Shown: piece after piece, positions 1 to 5,587 of the stretch
Layout of the letters: each line of letters starts with the position of its first letter
Numbering within the stretch: position 1 is the stretch's first letter
Origin: an uncultured Acidobacteriota bacterium
GTDB lineage: Bacteria > Acidobacteriota > Vicinamibacteria > Vicinamibacterales > UBA8438
Length of the DNA stretch: 5,671 nucleotides
Assembly (NCBI GenBank): GCA_913043805.1
Contig: CAJWMX010000217.1
Coordinates: 1 to 5,671 of the forward strand
Direction: 5' to 3'
Notes under the pieces: generated by a model
Seen by the model: the letters and a program-made list of their open reading frames with translations, nothing else
Databases searched by the model: none
What the model was told of the DNA's origin: nothing
Made by a program: the position numbers and the translations under genes

Positions 1-441
1 CCGGCTGGGCTCGGTGACGTCGGTCAACCGCACGGTGCCGTTCGCTGGCATGTCGTTTCGATACAGCCGATCGCCGAGCGGACCTTGCAGGCCCGGTTCG
101 AACGAGGCGTCTCCAGGTTCGATGTCCGGTCCGAGCATGTGGCCCTGCACGAGATATACGTCGAGATCGCCATCGTTGTCATAGTCGAACAGCGCAACTC
201 CGGCTCCCACCATCTCGTTGAAGTACATCTCACCCGACATCCCGTTGACATGGGTGAAGTCGAGGCCCGCCGCCGCCGTGGCATCCACGAAGATTTCCTC
301 GGCCTGCTCGGAAGCCGACCCGATGTCCGGGTCGGTCGTGGCGGTGGGCGCTGGTGCCGGTGTCGGCGTCTCGCCTCCGCAGGCGATCAGACACACCGGC
401 AGCGCCAGCAGGACACCAGACCGTAGCAGTGACAGATCCAC
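1..441 (-). CDS. CRTAC1-like FG-GAP/VCBS-repeat lipoprotein, 5' part (C-terminus outside window)
   Basis: Translating the minus strand from a GTG at 441 gives 147 residues open to the window edge. The first 21 residues are a lipoprotein signal with a good lipobox (LIAC, Cys21), followed by a Thr/Pro/Ala-rich linker (about 24-40). Residues 50-66 (FVDATAAAGLDFTHVNG) match the start of CRTAC1/ASPIC-UnbV family proteins. Residues 84-98 contain the calcium-binding loop DYDNDGDLD (D86, D88, D90, D92, D94) of an FG-GAP/VCBS beta-propeller blade. Residues 124-143 (DRLYRND, then LTDVT) are the next family hallmark. An SD-like GAGGA at 451-455 lies 9 nt before the GTG, which supports this start. The gap to the upstream TPR gene is only 23 bp, so the two are probably cotranscribed. 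Full family members run several hundred residues and usually end in an ASPIC/UnbV domain, not visible here. Predicted role: surface- or periplasm-exposed propeller protein, ligand unknown. Confidence 0.88.
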   Translation of the reverse strand, partial: MDLSLLRSGVLLALPVCLIACGGETPTPAPAPTATTDPDIGSASEQAEEIFVDATAAAGLDFTHVNGMSGEMYFNEMVGAGVALFDYDNDGDLDVYLVQGHMLGPDIEPGDASFEPGLQGPLGDRLYRNDMPANGTVRLTDVTEPSR

Positions 442-464
442 GACGATGAGTCCTCGACGCCGAC

Positions 465-2159
465 CTACTGCGTGCGTTCCTCGACGAGGGCTTGTGGGCT
501 GAAGGGGGCCGGGGTGAAGACCGGGTCGTCGTCGGCGAACGGTTGCCTGGAGGGTTGACGCTGCTGGTAGCGGGCGAGGCCTGCGTTGAGTTGAGCCGCC
601 AGCATGGCCAGGCCCGCCTGGTTCGCCATCTCGATGGCCATTCCTTGGAACCGCGCGGCGTCATCGAACAGCCCAACTTCGGCCGCCGCCATGGCCGTGG
701 TCTCCATGACCTGGGGCGACTGCACCAGGGACGTCAGCTCGGCCGAGATCTCGAAGGCCCGGCGGCCGTCACGTACCGAGTCGTCGGGCGAGGAGGCGAG
801 CAAGCGGGCGAGCGTGTGGCGGAAGGCGACCTCGTTCGGTTGCGCTCGGATGTCGTCCTCGAGTGCGGCTCTCGCGTCCGGGTGTCGTCCGGCTCGAATC
901 AGGGCGAAGGCGCGACCCAGCCGAGCCGGTCCGTTGCTCGGGTCCAAGGCAATGAGGGCGTCGTACGCCTCCGCCGAGTTCGACGCTTGACCGTCTCTCA
1001 GCAGCGCCGCGGCGAGGTTTAGATGGGCGACGTTCGAGCCTGGATCGGATGAGACCGCCTGTTGGAAGCGTTCGATCGCGTCTCCTTCCTTCCCGTCCTC
1101 GGCCAGGAAGATCCCCAGCTGGATGTTCGCGCCGGCGTGAATGGGGTCGAGTCGAACGGTCTCCTCGTATTGCTCTCGCGCTCCTTCGCGATCTCCCATG
1201 TTGAGCAGCGTCGTGGCCAGGAGATTGCGAGAGACCGGATCCTCCGGATCGGCCTCGATCATCTTGTCGAACTGCTTGATCGCTTCGTTCCACCGTCCTT
1301 CGCGGGCGGCCATGACCCCACGCGCCTCGTAGGCGACCTTGCCCGCCACCGCAACCGCGCGGAGCTCCTCGAGCAACGGGTCGTATACACCCGGCCTGTC
1401 GATCACTCTCCCCAGACCGATGTTGCGGGTGGCGTCGGTTCTGGCGTCGAGCTGGGCCTGTGCCTCGGTGTCTCGACTGAGCGCGCGGTAGGCCTGCGCC
1501 AGGGGATAGCGGATGGTCGCCGCCCAGGGGGCGAGCGTGAGCGCCTGTTCCAGCTGAGTGGCGGCCTGCTGGTATTCCTGATCCTGCAGCGACAAGCGTC
1601 CCAGACCCACGAGGCATTGCGCGCAGGTGGCGTCGAGCTCGAGGCCACGGTCGAATCGCTGCCTCGCTTCCTCGTCTCGTCCCTGCAGGAGGTAGACGTC
1701 TCCGAGCCTGGCAAGGCCGGCCACATAGTCGGGTCGCAATGCCAGGGCGGCGAGGAAGGCCTCTATGGCCTCCTCAGCGCGCGATTGCTCCTCGTAGAGC
1801 AGAGCCAGGTAGTAGGCCCATCGAAAGTCCTCTGGAGCCAGCTGTCGTGCGTTCTGGTAGGCGACCTCGGCAGCGTCGCCCAGGCCAAAGGCGTCGAGCT
1901 GCATTCCCAGCCGGCCATGCTCCTCGTGCGACGATGTGCCGGCGTCCATCGACGTTTCCAGCGCGCGGTGAGACTGCCTGATCTGCTGCTGGATCTCCGG
2001 GTCGAGGCCCCCGATCTCAGGTAACGGCACTCGCTGCGGCTCCGCGGTCGGATCCGCGGCCGCCGTCGGACTCAGGTCCCCTTCCGAGGGGCGTTGAGCA
2101 CACCCGATGCCGACGGCCAGCAGCAGCATGGCCGAGACGCGACGGTGATTCCTGTTCAC
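465..2159 (-). CDS. TPR-repeat probable lipoprotein
   Basis: A 564-residue protein if started at GTG 2159. The N-terminus has a basic stretch (NRNHRR, 3-7), a hydrophobic core (MLLLAVGIG) and Cys20, i.e. a lipoprotein-like signal, although Gly at -3 is an imperfect lipobox. A Pro/Ala-rich linker follows. TPR-type helical pairs fill about residues 79-242, with motifs such as AYQNARQLAP, AFLAALALRPDY and ALTLAPWA. A non-TPR linker with DPLLEELRAVA lies at about 243-275, and a second TPR block at about 276-441. A degenerate helical part and a Pro/Gln-rich tail end the protein. Residues 179-182 form a CxxC (CAQC) without a following His, so it is not a c-type heme site. TPR proteins are interaction scaffolds; partners here are unknown, the close CRTAC1-like gene being the obvious candidate. 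The frame stays open to a GTG at 2222, but that start lacks a signal-like N-terminus and a visible SD. The 2159 start also has only a poor SD, so the exact start is uncertain. Confidence 0.86.
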   Translation of the reverse strand: MNRNHRRVSAMLLLAVGIGCAQRPSEGDLSPTAAADPTAEPQRVPLPEIGGLDPEIQQQIRQSHRALETSMDAGTSSHEEHGRLGMQLDAFGLGDAAEVAYQNARQLAPEDFRWAYYLALLYEEQSRAEEAIEAFLAALALRPDYVAGLARLGDVYLLQGRDEEARQRFDRGLELDATCAQCLVGLGRLSLQDQEYQQAATQLEQALTLAPWAATIRYPLAQAYRALSRDTEAQAQLDARTDATRNIGLGRVIDRPGVYDPLLEELRAVAVAGKVAYEARGVMAAREGRWNEAIKQFDKMIEADPEDPVSRNLLATTLLNMGDREGAREQYEETVRLDPIHAGANIQLGIFLAEDGKEGDAIERFQQAVSSDPGSNVAHLNLAAALLRDGQASNSAEAYDALIALDPSNGPARLGRAFALIRAGRHPDARAALEDDIRAQPNEVAFRHTLARLLASSPDDSVRDGRRAFEISAELTSLVQSPQVMETTAMAAAEVGLFDDAARFQGMAIEMANQAGLAMLAAQLNAGLARYQQRQPSRQPFADDDPVFTPAPFSPQALVEERTQ

Positions 2160-2261
2160 TCCGGTAATGGTGCGCCAACAGCGGCCGATCAGTCCAGCGA
2201 CGGAACCGTCTGCTTGCCTCACTCGAGTCCGACGGGCGAAGATCCGAAGACGCCAATCCCG
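2160..2261. promoter_or_regulatory. Divergent intergenic region between the TPR lipoprotein and TMTC-like genes
   Basis: With the preferred starts the two divergent genes leave about 100 bp between them, which must carry promoters for both unless a distant one is used. I see no convincing -35/-10 pair on either strand; sequence such as TTGCCT at 2214 has no matching -10. The promoters could belong to an alternative sigma factor or be weak. The region is annotated on position alone. Confidence 0.35.
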
Positions 2262-3902
2262 ATGCCAGCACAGTCCCCCTCTCCTCCTGTTCCCGACGCG
2301 GTGGCCGGACGCGGACCGATGAGTCTGTTTGCGGCGTCCGCCCTGGTCTGTGCGTGCGGCGTCCTCGTGTATGGCAACTCGCTCGTCTTCGACTACACCT
2401 ACTTCGACGACCAGGAACTGATCTTCAGCAATCAGTACTTCTTCGCGGATCTACGCAACGTCGGCGCGCTCTTCATGGACGACATGTGGCGGTTTACGGA
2501 GGACACCTACTACCGTCCGCTGTACATGCTGACCTACATGCTCGACTTCCAGTTCACGGGCACGGATCTGTTCGGGTTTCACTTCACGAGCGTGGTGATC
2601 CATCTGCTTTCGGCCATGTTGCTGCTGGTCCTGTTCCGCCAGCTGCGGTTCGGACAGACGTTGAGCCTCTGGGGCGCGCTGCTGTTTGTCGTGCATCCGG
2701 TGCACGTGCAAGGGGTCTCGTGGATCCCGGGACGGAACGACAGCCTGCTTGGACTGTCGGTCATCATCGCGACGCTGGCCTGGGTTTCCTGCTGGCGTCA
2801 ACCAACGCCGATGCGCTGGGTGGGGCAGGCGATGGCGTTCTTCGCCGCGATCCTGATCAAGGAGCCGGCCTTCGTTCTGCCGCCGCTGTTACTCGCGCTG
2901 GTCTGGGCGCGTGAGCCGGACTTCTGGGGCAGATTCCGCGAGCGCCTCTTGCCGCTCGCGCTTGGGTGGGGGGGAACGGTGGCCGCCTGGTTCCTGCTGC
3001 GCTGGCTCGCATTCGAGAACCCCGCGCCGGTCGTGCCACGACTACTCGACAATGGAGGTGTTGCCGGTCTCGTAATGCTTCACTACTTCGGGAAGACCGT
3101 GTTTCCGATCGCGCTCCGGACGGTGGCCGATCTCAACGCGCCGTGGTGGCCGGGGGTGATCGTTCTGACGCTGGTCGCGACCGTCGTCGCGCGGGTGGAG
3201 GATCGGCGTCTGCTGTGGGTCGGGCTCGTATGGTTCGTGCTCATGGTGTTTCCCACGCTGCTCTCTGGGCATGACTTCTATCTCGAAGAGCGGCTGTATG
3301 CGCCGTTGGTCGGGTTGCTGTTCTTCGTGCTGCACGCATTGCAGGTCACCGGCGCGCACACCGCCACGGCGGGACGCATCGTGCTGTCCGCTCTCCTCGT
3401 GGTGTTCGTGATCGCCGCGTTCAATCGATCCCAGCAGTTCTCGGATCGATGGACGCTGTGGGAGTCGGCGGTGGAGCAGTCACCCGACTCGGCGTTCGCC
3501 GCCAACAACCTGGCGTCGATCTACTTTCTGGACGGGCAATACGACAACGCCCGCGAGCAGTACGAACGCGCCCTCGGCCTCGACCCGGATGAGCCGATGG
3601 TGCGTAGCAACCTCGGGCTCGTCCACTACCAGCTCGAGGAGTTTGATCTCGCACGCGAGTACTTCGAAGAGGAGATTCGACGCAATCCCTGGTACGCCGA
3701 GAGCCACTACAACCTCGGCATCCTCTGGTCTCGGCTCGACCGCCTGGACGATGCGGTGCGTGAGTGGGAACGAGCGATAGAAGTAGATCCGGACTACGCG
3801 CTGCCGTACGAGATCCTGGCCCGCTACTACCAGAATCGCGACCAGGAGCGTTACGCCTACTACCTGGGCCACCTCAGCCGACTGGGCGTGCCAGCGCCCT
3901 GA
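2262..3902 (+). CDS. TMTC-like polytopic GT-C-fold membrane protein with C-terminal TPR domain
   Basis: A 546-residue protein from ATG 2262, with about 11-12 hydrophobic segments (roughly residues 20-385) followed by about four TPRs (410-443, 444-477, 478-511, 512-543). Hallmarks of the TMTC/GT-C glycosyltransferase type are in order. The first outside loop carries FDD (48-50), comparable to the acidic motif of this superfamily. YYRPL follows at 83-87 and HPVHVQGVSWIPGRND at 145-160. KEPAFVLPP begins at 200, and EERLYAP (342-348) recalls the ERYLYLPS motif. Positive charges after alternate helices place the FDD loop and the TPRs on the periplasmic side. Eukaryotic TMTCs transfer O-mannose from a lipid-linked donor to proteins; whether this bacterial homologue is an active transferase, and its donor and target, are unknown. 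The frame is open back to ATG 2094, but that extension overlaps the divergent gene and is Ser/Asp/Gln-rich with no membrane character. ATG 2319 (just before the first helix) is a third possibility. No start has a strong SD. Confidence 0.87.
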   Translation: MPAQSPSPPVPDAVAGRGPMSLFAASALVCACGVLVYGNSLVFDYTYFDDQELIFSNQYFFADLRNVGALFMDDMWRFTEDTYYRPLYMLTYMLDFQFTGTDLFGFHFTSVVIHLLSAMLLLVLFRQLRFGQTLSLWGALLFVVHPVHVQGVSWIPGRNDSLLGLSVIIATLAWVSCWRQPTPMRWVGQAMAFFAAILIKEPAFVLPPLLLALVWAREPDFWGRFRERLLPLALGWGGTVAAWFLLRWLAFENPAPVVPRLLDNGGVAGLVMLHYFGKTVFPIALRTVADLNAPWWPGVIVLTLVATVVARVEDRRLLWVGLVWFVLMVFPTLLSGHDFYLEERLYAPLVGLLFFVLHALQVTGAHTATAGRIVLSALLVVFVIAAFNRSQQFSDRWTLWESAVEQSPDSAFAANNLASIYFLDGQYDNAREQYERALGLDPDEPMVRSNLGLVHYQLEEFDLAREYFEEEIRRNPWYAESHYNLGILWSRLDRLDDAVREWERAIEVDPDYALPYEILARYYQNRDQERYAYYLGHLSRLGVPAP

Positions 3903-3951
3903 CGAGGCAGGTTCAAGCCGGCGAGGAGCACAGATTCTAGGAGGGAGGGCG

Positions 3952-3969
3952 GGCGACGAGGCCGTCGCC
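3952..3969 (+). repeat. GC-rich hairpin downstream of the TMTC-like gene
   Basis: GGCGACG (3952-3958) and CGTCGCC (3963-3969) form a perfect 7-bp stem with a 4-nt loop, 50 bp after the stop of the plus-strand gene. No T-run follows, so it is not a standard intrinsic terminator for that gene. It may protect the mRNA 3' end or act with Rho, or be a chance structure in very GC-rich sequence. Confidence 0.35.
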
Positions 3970-4031
3970 TCCCGCCGGCGTCGAGGTGTCGCCCGCGCGC
4001 CGAAGGCGAGGACCGCGCAGGCGCCGCGTAC

Positions 4032-4072
4032 AAAAAAACCCGTAACGGCGGTTTGTCACCACCGTTACGGGG
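4032..4072 (-). terminator. Rho-independent terminator of the beta-barrel gene
   Basis: Read on the minus strand, a 10-bp perfect stem (arms 4062-4071 and 4039-4048, CCGTTACGGG type) continues, after one C/A mismatch (4049/4061), into three more pairs (4050-4052 with 4058-4060) around a 5-nt loop. It is followed directly by seven T (4038-4032). It begins about 33 nt after the stop codon at 4105. On the plus strand no T-run follows the stem, so it should act mainly on the minus-strand transcript. It also lies between convergent genes and would stop readthrough into the antisense of the TMTC-like gene. Confidence 0.93.
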
Positions 4073-4104
4073 ATGCGAAGGCTGTCCGGTCTTGAGCGGG
4101 GACC

Positions 4105-4839
4105 TTACCGAGAGCCGAGCTTGAAGACGACGCCGGTGGCGAACCGGAACTCGTTCCAGTCGTCACCGTTGGCGACTACGAGCGACGCGCTCGAACCGCT
4201 GGGATCACCATGCATGATCATGCGGTAGTCGACCTGGATACGGAAAGCAATGTTGTCTTCAACGTCGACGTCAATGCCGCCACCCGGCTGAATGGCCAGG
4301 TTGGTCGAGGTGTGCGAGAAGAACGAGATCTTCCGCACAGAGCGGACGGCACCCGCCATGATGTGCACGAACGGCCGCACGCTGCCGGTGCGCATGCCGA
4401 AGCGAGGACCAGCCACGCCACCGATCGAGACGGTCTTGATGTCGCAGGTGCTCAGGGTCGGCGAGCACCACTGCGCCTCGGCGCGGTGGAACGACAGCCC
4501 CTGGAACTCCTCGCCAGTTGCCGCAACGACACCCTCAAGACAGTTTGCAGGCTGCTGCGCCAGCGGCGTGCTGCGGTTGGCGATGCCACCGCACACGTCG
4601 ATCCCAGCGTTGTAGTTACCGCTGAGGTCGAACGCGATCTCGACGCCGTCGTTCAGACGGTAGGCGCCGGCGCCATACCAACCGAGCGGCAAGCTGCTCG
4701 ATTCCACGGCAATGTCATTGTTGCCGAGGAACGAGTAACCGATCGCCCACTCACCAGAGTGCTCCTGCGCGGCTGCCGGCTGAGCCAGACTGAGCGGCAA
4801 CGCGAGGATAAGACCAAGAACAACGTAGCGAGTTCGCAT
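4105..4839 (-). CDS. Secreted, probably outer-membrane beta-barrel protein
   Basis: A 244-residue protein. ATG 4839 is chosen because a perfect AGGAGG lies 8 nt upstream; an in-frame TTG at 4845 would sit only 2 nt from it. Residues 1-24 form a Sec signal peptide (MRTRYVVLGLILALPLSLA, cleavage after AAA at 22-24). The mature part has alternating polar/hydrophobic strands and many Gly and aromatic residues, for example EWAIGYSFLG, GWYGAGAYRL, VEIAFDLSGNY, GPRFGMRTG, VRPFVHIMAGAV, AFRIQVDYRM and EFRFATGVVFKL. This pattern and size fit the small 8-stranded OmpA-like/OMP beta-barrel group. Two cysteine pairs (C83/C100 and C125/C132) could form loop disulfides in the periplasm. The C-terminal strand ends VVFKLGSR instead of the usual terminal aromatic. 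Ligand and function are not recognisable. The gene appears monocistronic, with its own promoter and a strong terminator. Confidence 0.85.
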   Translation of the reverse strand: MRTRYVVLGLILALPLSLAQPAAAQEHSGEWAIGYSFLGNNDIAVESSSLPLGWYGAGAYRLNDGVEIAFDLSGNYNAGIDVCGGIANRSTPLAQQPANCLEGVVAATGEEFQGLSFHRAEAQWCSPTLSTCDIKTVSIGGVAGPRFGMRTGSVRPFVHIMAGAVRSVRKISFFSHTSTNLAIQPGGGIDVDVEDNIAFRIQVDYRMIMHGDPSGSSASLVVANGDDWNEFRFATGVVFKLGSR

Positions 4840-4847
4840 GCTCAAAA

Positions 4848-4853
4848 CCTCCT
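4848..4853 (-). promoter_or_regulatory. Consensus Shine-Dalgarno of the beta-barrel gene
   Basis: AGGAGG on the minus strand, 8 nt before ATG 4839. It decides the start and predicts strong translation. Confidence 0.9.
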
Positions 4854-4894
4854 AAAGGCGGTCCGCGACCGGACAGTTCTGCGAAAGCCGCACG

Positions 4895-4923
4895 AGAGTA
4901 TCAGCCATCGCGGGGAGTGTCAA
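4895..4923 (-). promoter_or_regulatory. Sigma70-type promoter of the beta-barrel gene
   Basis: On the minus strand, a perfect -35 TTGACA (4923-4918) is followed by a 17-bp spacer and a moderate -10 TACTCT (4900-4895). Transcription would start near 4888, giving a leader of about 50 nt with the AGGAGG near its end. Spacing and position relative to the gene are ideal; the -10 is only a partial match. Confidence 0.7.
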
Positions 4924-5050
4924 TCGTGTTTCAAGAATGTTTCGAGTGGCCCATTACATGCTGGATCAGGTGGCTCACTCTGCCTCCCCGCATGGTTGAC
5001 GGACGCGACTGAGAACGCCGACTAAAGTTACGATTCTGGACCGAGACGAT

Positions 5051-5079
5051 GCGCGATCGAATGCGGGGCTCGAACGCGC
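5051..5079. repeat. Imperfect inverted repeat (GCGCG-A-TCGA arms)
   Basis: GCGCGATCGA (5051-5060) and TCGAACGCGC (5070-5079) pair at 9 of 10 positions, with one A/A mismatch and a 9-nt loop. It could be an RNA hairpin or a protein-binding site. No T-run follows on either strand. Confidence 0.5.
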
Positions 5080-5132
5080 GCTATCGATGTCCGGACGCAG
5101 TTGAGACCCACACCCTACACCCGGTTGGTTCC

Positions 5133-5155
5133 AGCTGCAAGTCGCGATTGCAGCT
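5133..5155. repeat. Perfect 8-bp inverted repeat, operator-like
   Basis: AGCTGCAA (5133-5140) and TTGCAGCT (5148-5155) are exact reverse complements separated by 7 bp (GTCGCGA). The 23-bp dyad fits a site for a dimeric regulator or an RNA hairpin. No terminator-like T-run follows on either strand. It lies about 290 bp upstream of the beta-barrel start and 430 bp upstream of the next plus-strand gene. Confidence 0.6.
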
Positions 5156-5176
5156 TGCCGAAACTCCGTGACCGCG

Positions 5177-5186
5177 CGGACGTCCG
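5177..5186. repeat. 10-bp palindrome CGGACGTCCG
   Basis: A perfect uninterrupted 10-bp palindrome in the gene-poor region, 21 bp after the 5133-5155 dyad. In GC-rich DNA this may be chance. Confidence 0.35.
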
Positions 5187-5393
5187 GTTGATCACGTGGC
5201 GGAGGATCTGCGAGCGTGTTGACACTCTGGGTGGAGCCCTTCCTGGGTTGTTCTCGGACGGAACGCTGTGGCTCGACACCCCGGGTGACCGAGGAGTTTG
5301 TGAAGCAGATCTCCGTGCCGCTTCGGTCCGTGGTGTAGCTCACCTTTGGTGACGCTCCGGCATCGCCGCCCAGGAACATTGTTCTGCCAATGG

Positions 5394-5420
5394 ATTGGAT
5401 TACTTGACTATTCATCCAAT
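5394..5420. repeat. Inverted repeat ATTGGAT/ATCCAAT flanking a -35 box
   Basis: ATTGGAT (5394-5400) and ATCCAAT (5414-5420) are exact reverse complements, 13 bp apart. The putative -35 TTGACT (5404-5409) lies in the spacer, so a dimeric regulator bound here would cover the promoter. A run of T follows the right arm, but the AT-only-plus-few-G stem with a 13-nt loop is too weak for a convincing terminator. Confidence 0.45.
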
Positions 5421-5434
5421 TTTTCGAATACAAT
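5404..5434 (+). promoter_or_regulatory. Putative promoter of the gene starting at 5588
   Basis: TTGACT (5404-5409, 5 of 6 to the -35 consensus) and TACAAT (5429-5434, 5 of 6 to the -10 consensus) lie in a locally AT-rich island in otherwise GC-rich DNA. The 19-bp spacer is longer than ideal. Transcription would start near 5441 and leave a leader of nearly 150 nt before ATG 5588. Confidence 0.5.
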
Positions 5435-5555
5435 CTGTTCGCTCTCGAACTGGCCGCGGTTCGCCAAGCCACGTTCACGCAGTGGCTTACCGGAATACGG
5501 GTGTGGTCGGTCCGTGGGGCACGCGTCTTGCTGTAGGTAGGACGATAAGAAGAAC

Positions 5556-5572
5556 ACTCTCGCTTCGGGAGT
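5556..5572 (+). repeat. Leader hairpin immediately before the Shine-Dalgarno
   Basis: ACTCTCG and CGGGAGT pair over 7 bp (one G-U) around a 3-nt loop. The hairpin ends 2 nt before the AAGGAGG of the following gene. It may influence ribosome access or mRNA stability; no known riboswitch is recognised. Confidence 0.4.
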
Positions 5573-5573
5573 C

Positions 5574-5580
5574 AAGGAGG
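5574..5580 (+). promoter_or_regulatory. Consensus Shine-Dalgarno of the gene at 5588
   Basis: AAGGAGG with 7 nt spacing to ATG 5588. It fixes the start and rules out the in-frame GTG at 5582, which would be only 1 nt away. Confidence 0.88.
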
Positions 5581-5587
5581 TGTGTGG

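Larger units (their letters stand above)
4924..5403. other. Gene-poor intergenic region with inverted repeats
   Basis: No ORF here looks like a protein: the open frames on both strands lack SD sites, family motifs and a sensible composition. What can be seen is a set of inverted repeats at 5051-5079, 5133-5155 and 5177-5186, and an isolated TTGACA at 5219-5224 without a matching -10. The stretch may hold regulatory DNA for one or both divergent genes, an unrecognised small RNA, or decayed sequence. Confidence 0.55.

Noticed and set aside
1062..2024. Plus-strand open frame of 320 codons antisense to the TPR gene
   Set aside because: It is a shadow of the GC-rich TPR gene: no SD, no family motif and composition dictated by the opposite strand, while the minus frame shows clear TPRs.
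4210..5025. Plus-strand open frame antisense to the beta-barrel gene
   Set aside because: The minus frame has a signal peptide, perfect SD, promoter and terminator; this frame has none of these.
4996..5028. Promoter-like TTGACG ... TAAAGT on the plus strand
   Set aside because: The spacer is 21 bp and the -10 matches poorly; no clear gene follows, so the pair is likely chance.
5219..5242. Consensus TTGACA at 5219 as a promoter
   Set aside because: No acceptable -10 hexamer occurs at 16-18 bp spacing (sequence is CCTGGG-like).
5101..5352. Plus-strand open frame of 83 codons
   Set aside because: No SD, Arg-rich composition typical of GC-rich noncoding DNA, and it includes the 5133-5155 dyad.
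5325..5400. tRNA-like start (GTAGCTC) around 5335
   Set aside because: No anticodon arm, T-arm (TTCGA-type) or acceptor complement follows at the right distances.
5394..5425. Possible Rho-independent terminator (ATTGGAT/ATCCAAT followed by T-run)
   Set aside because: Short weak stem with a 13-nt loop, no gene upstream on the plus strand to terminate, and it overlaps a better promoter reading.
4975..5478. Minus-strand open frame of 167 codons in the gene-poor region
   Set aside because: No SD or recognisable motif, polar random-looking composition, and it crosses the AT-rich promoter island and the inverted repeats.
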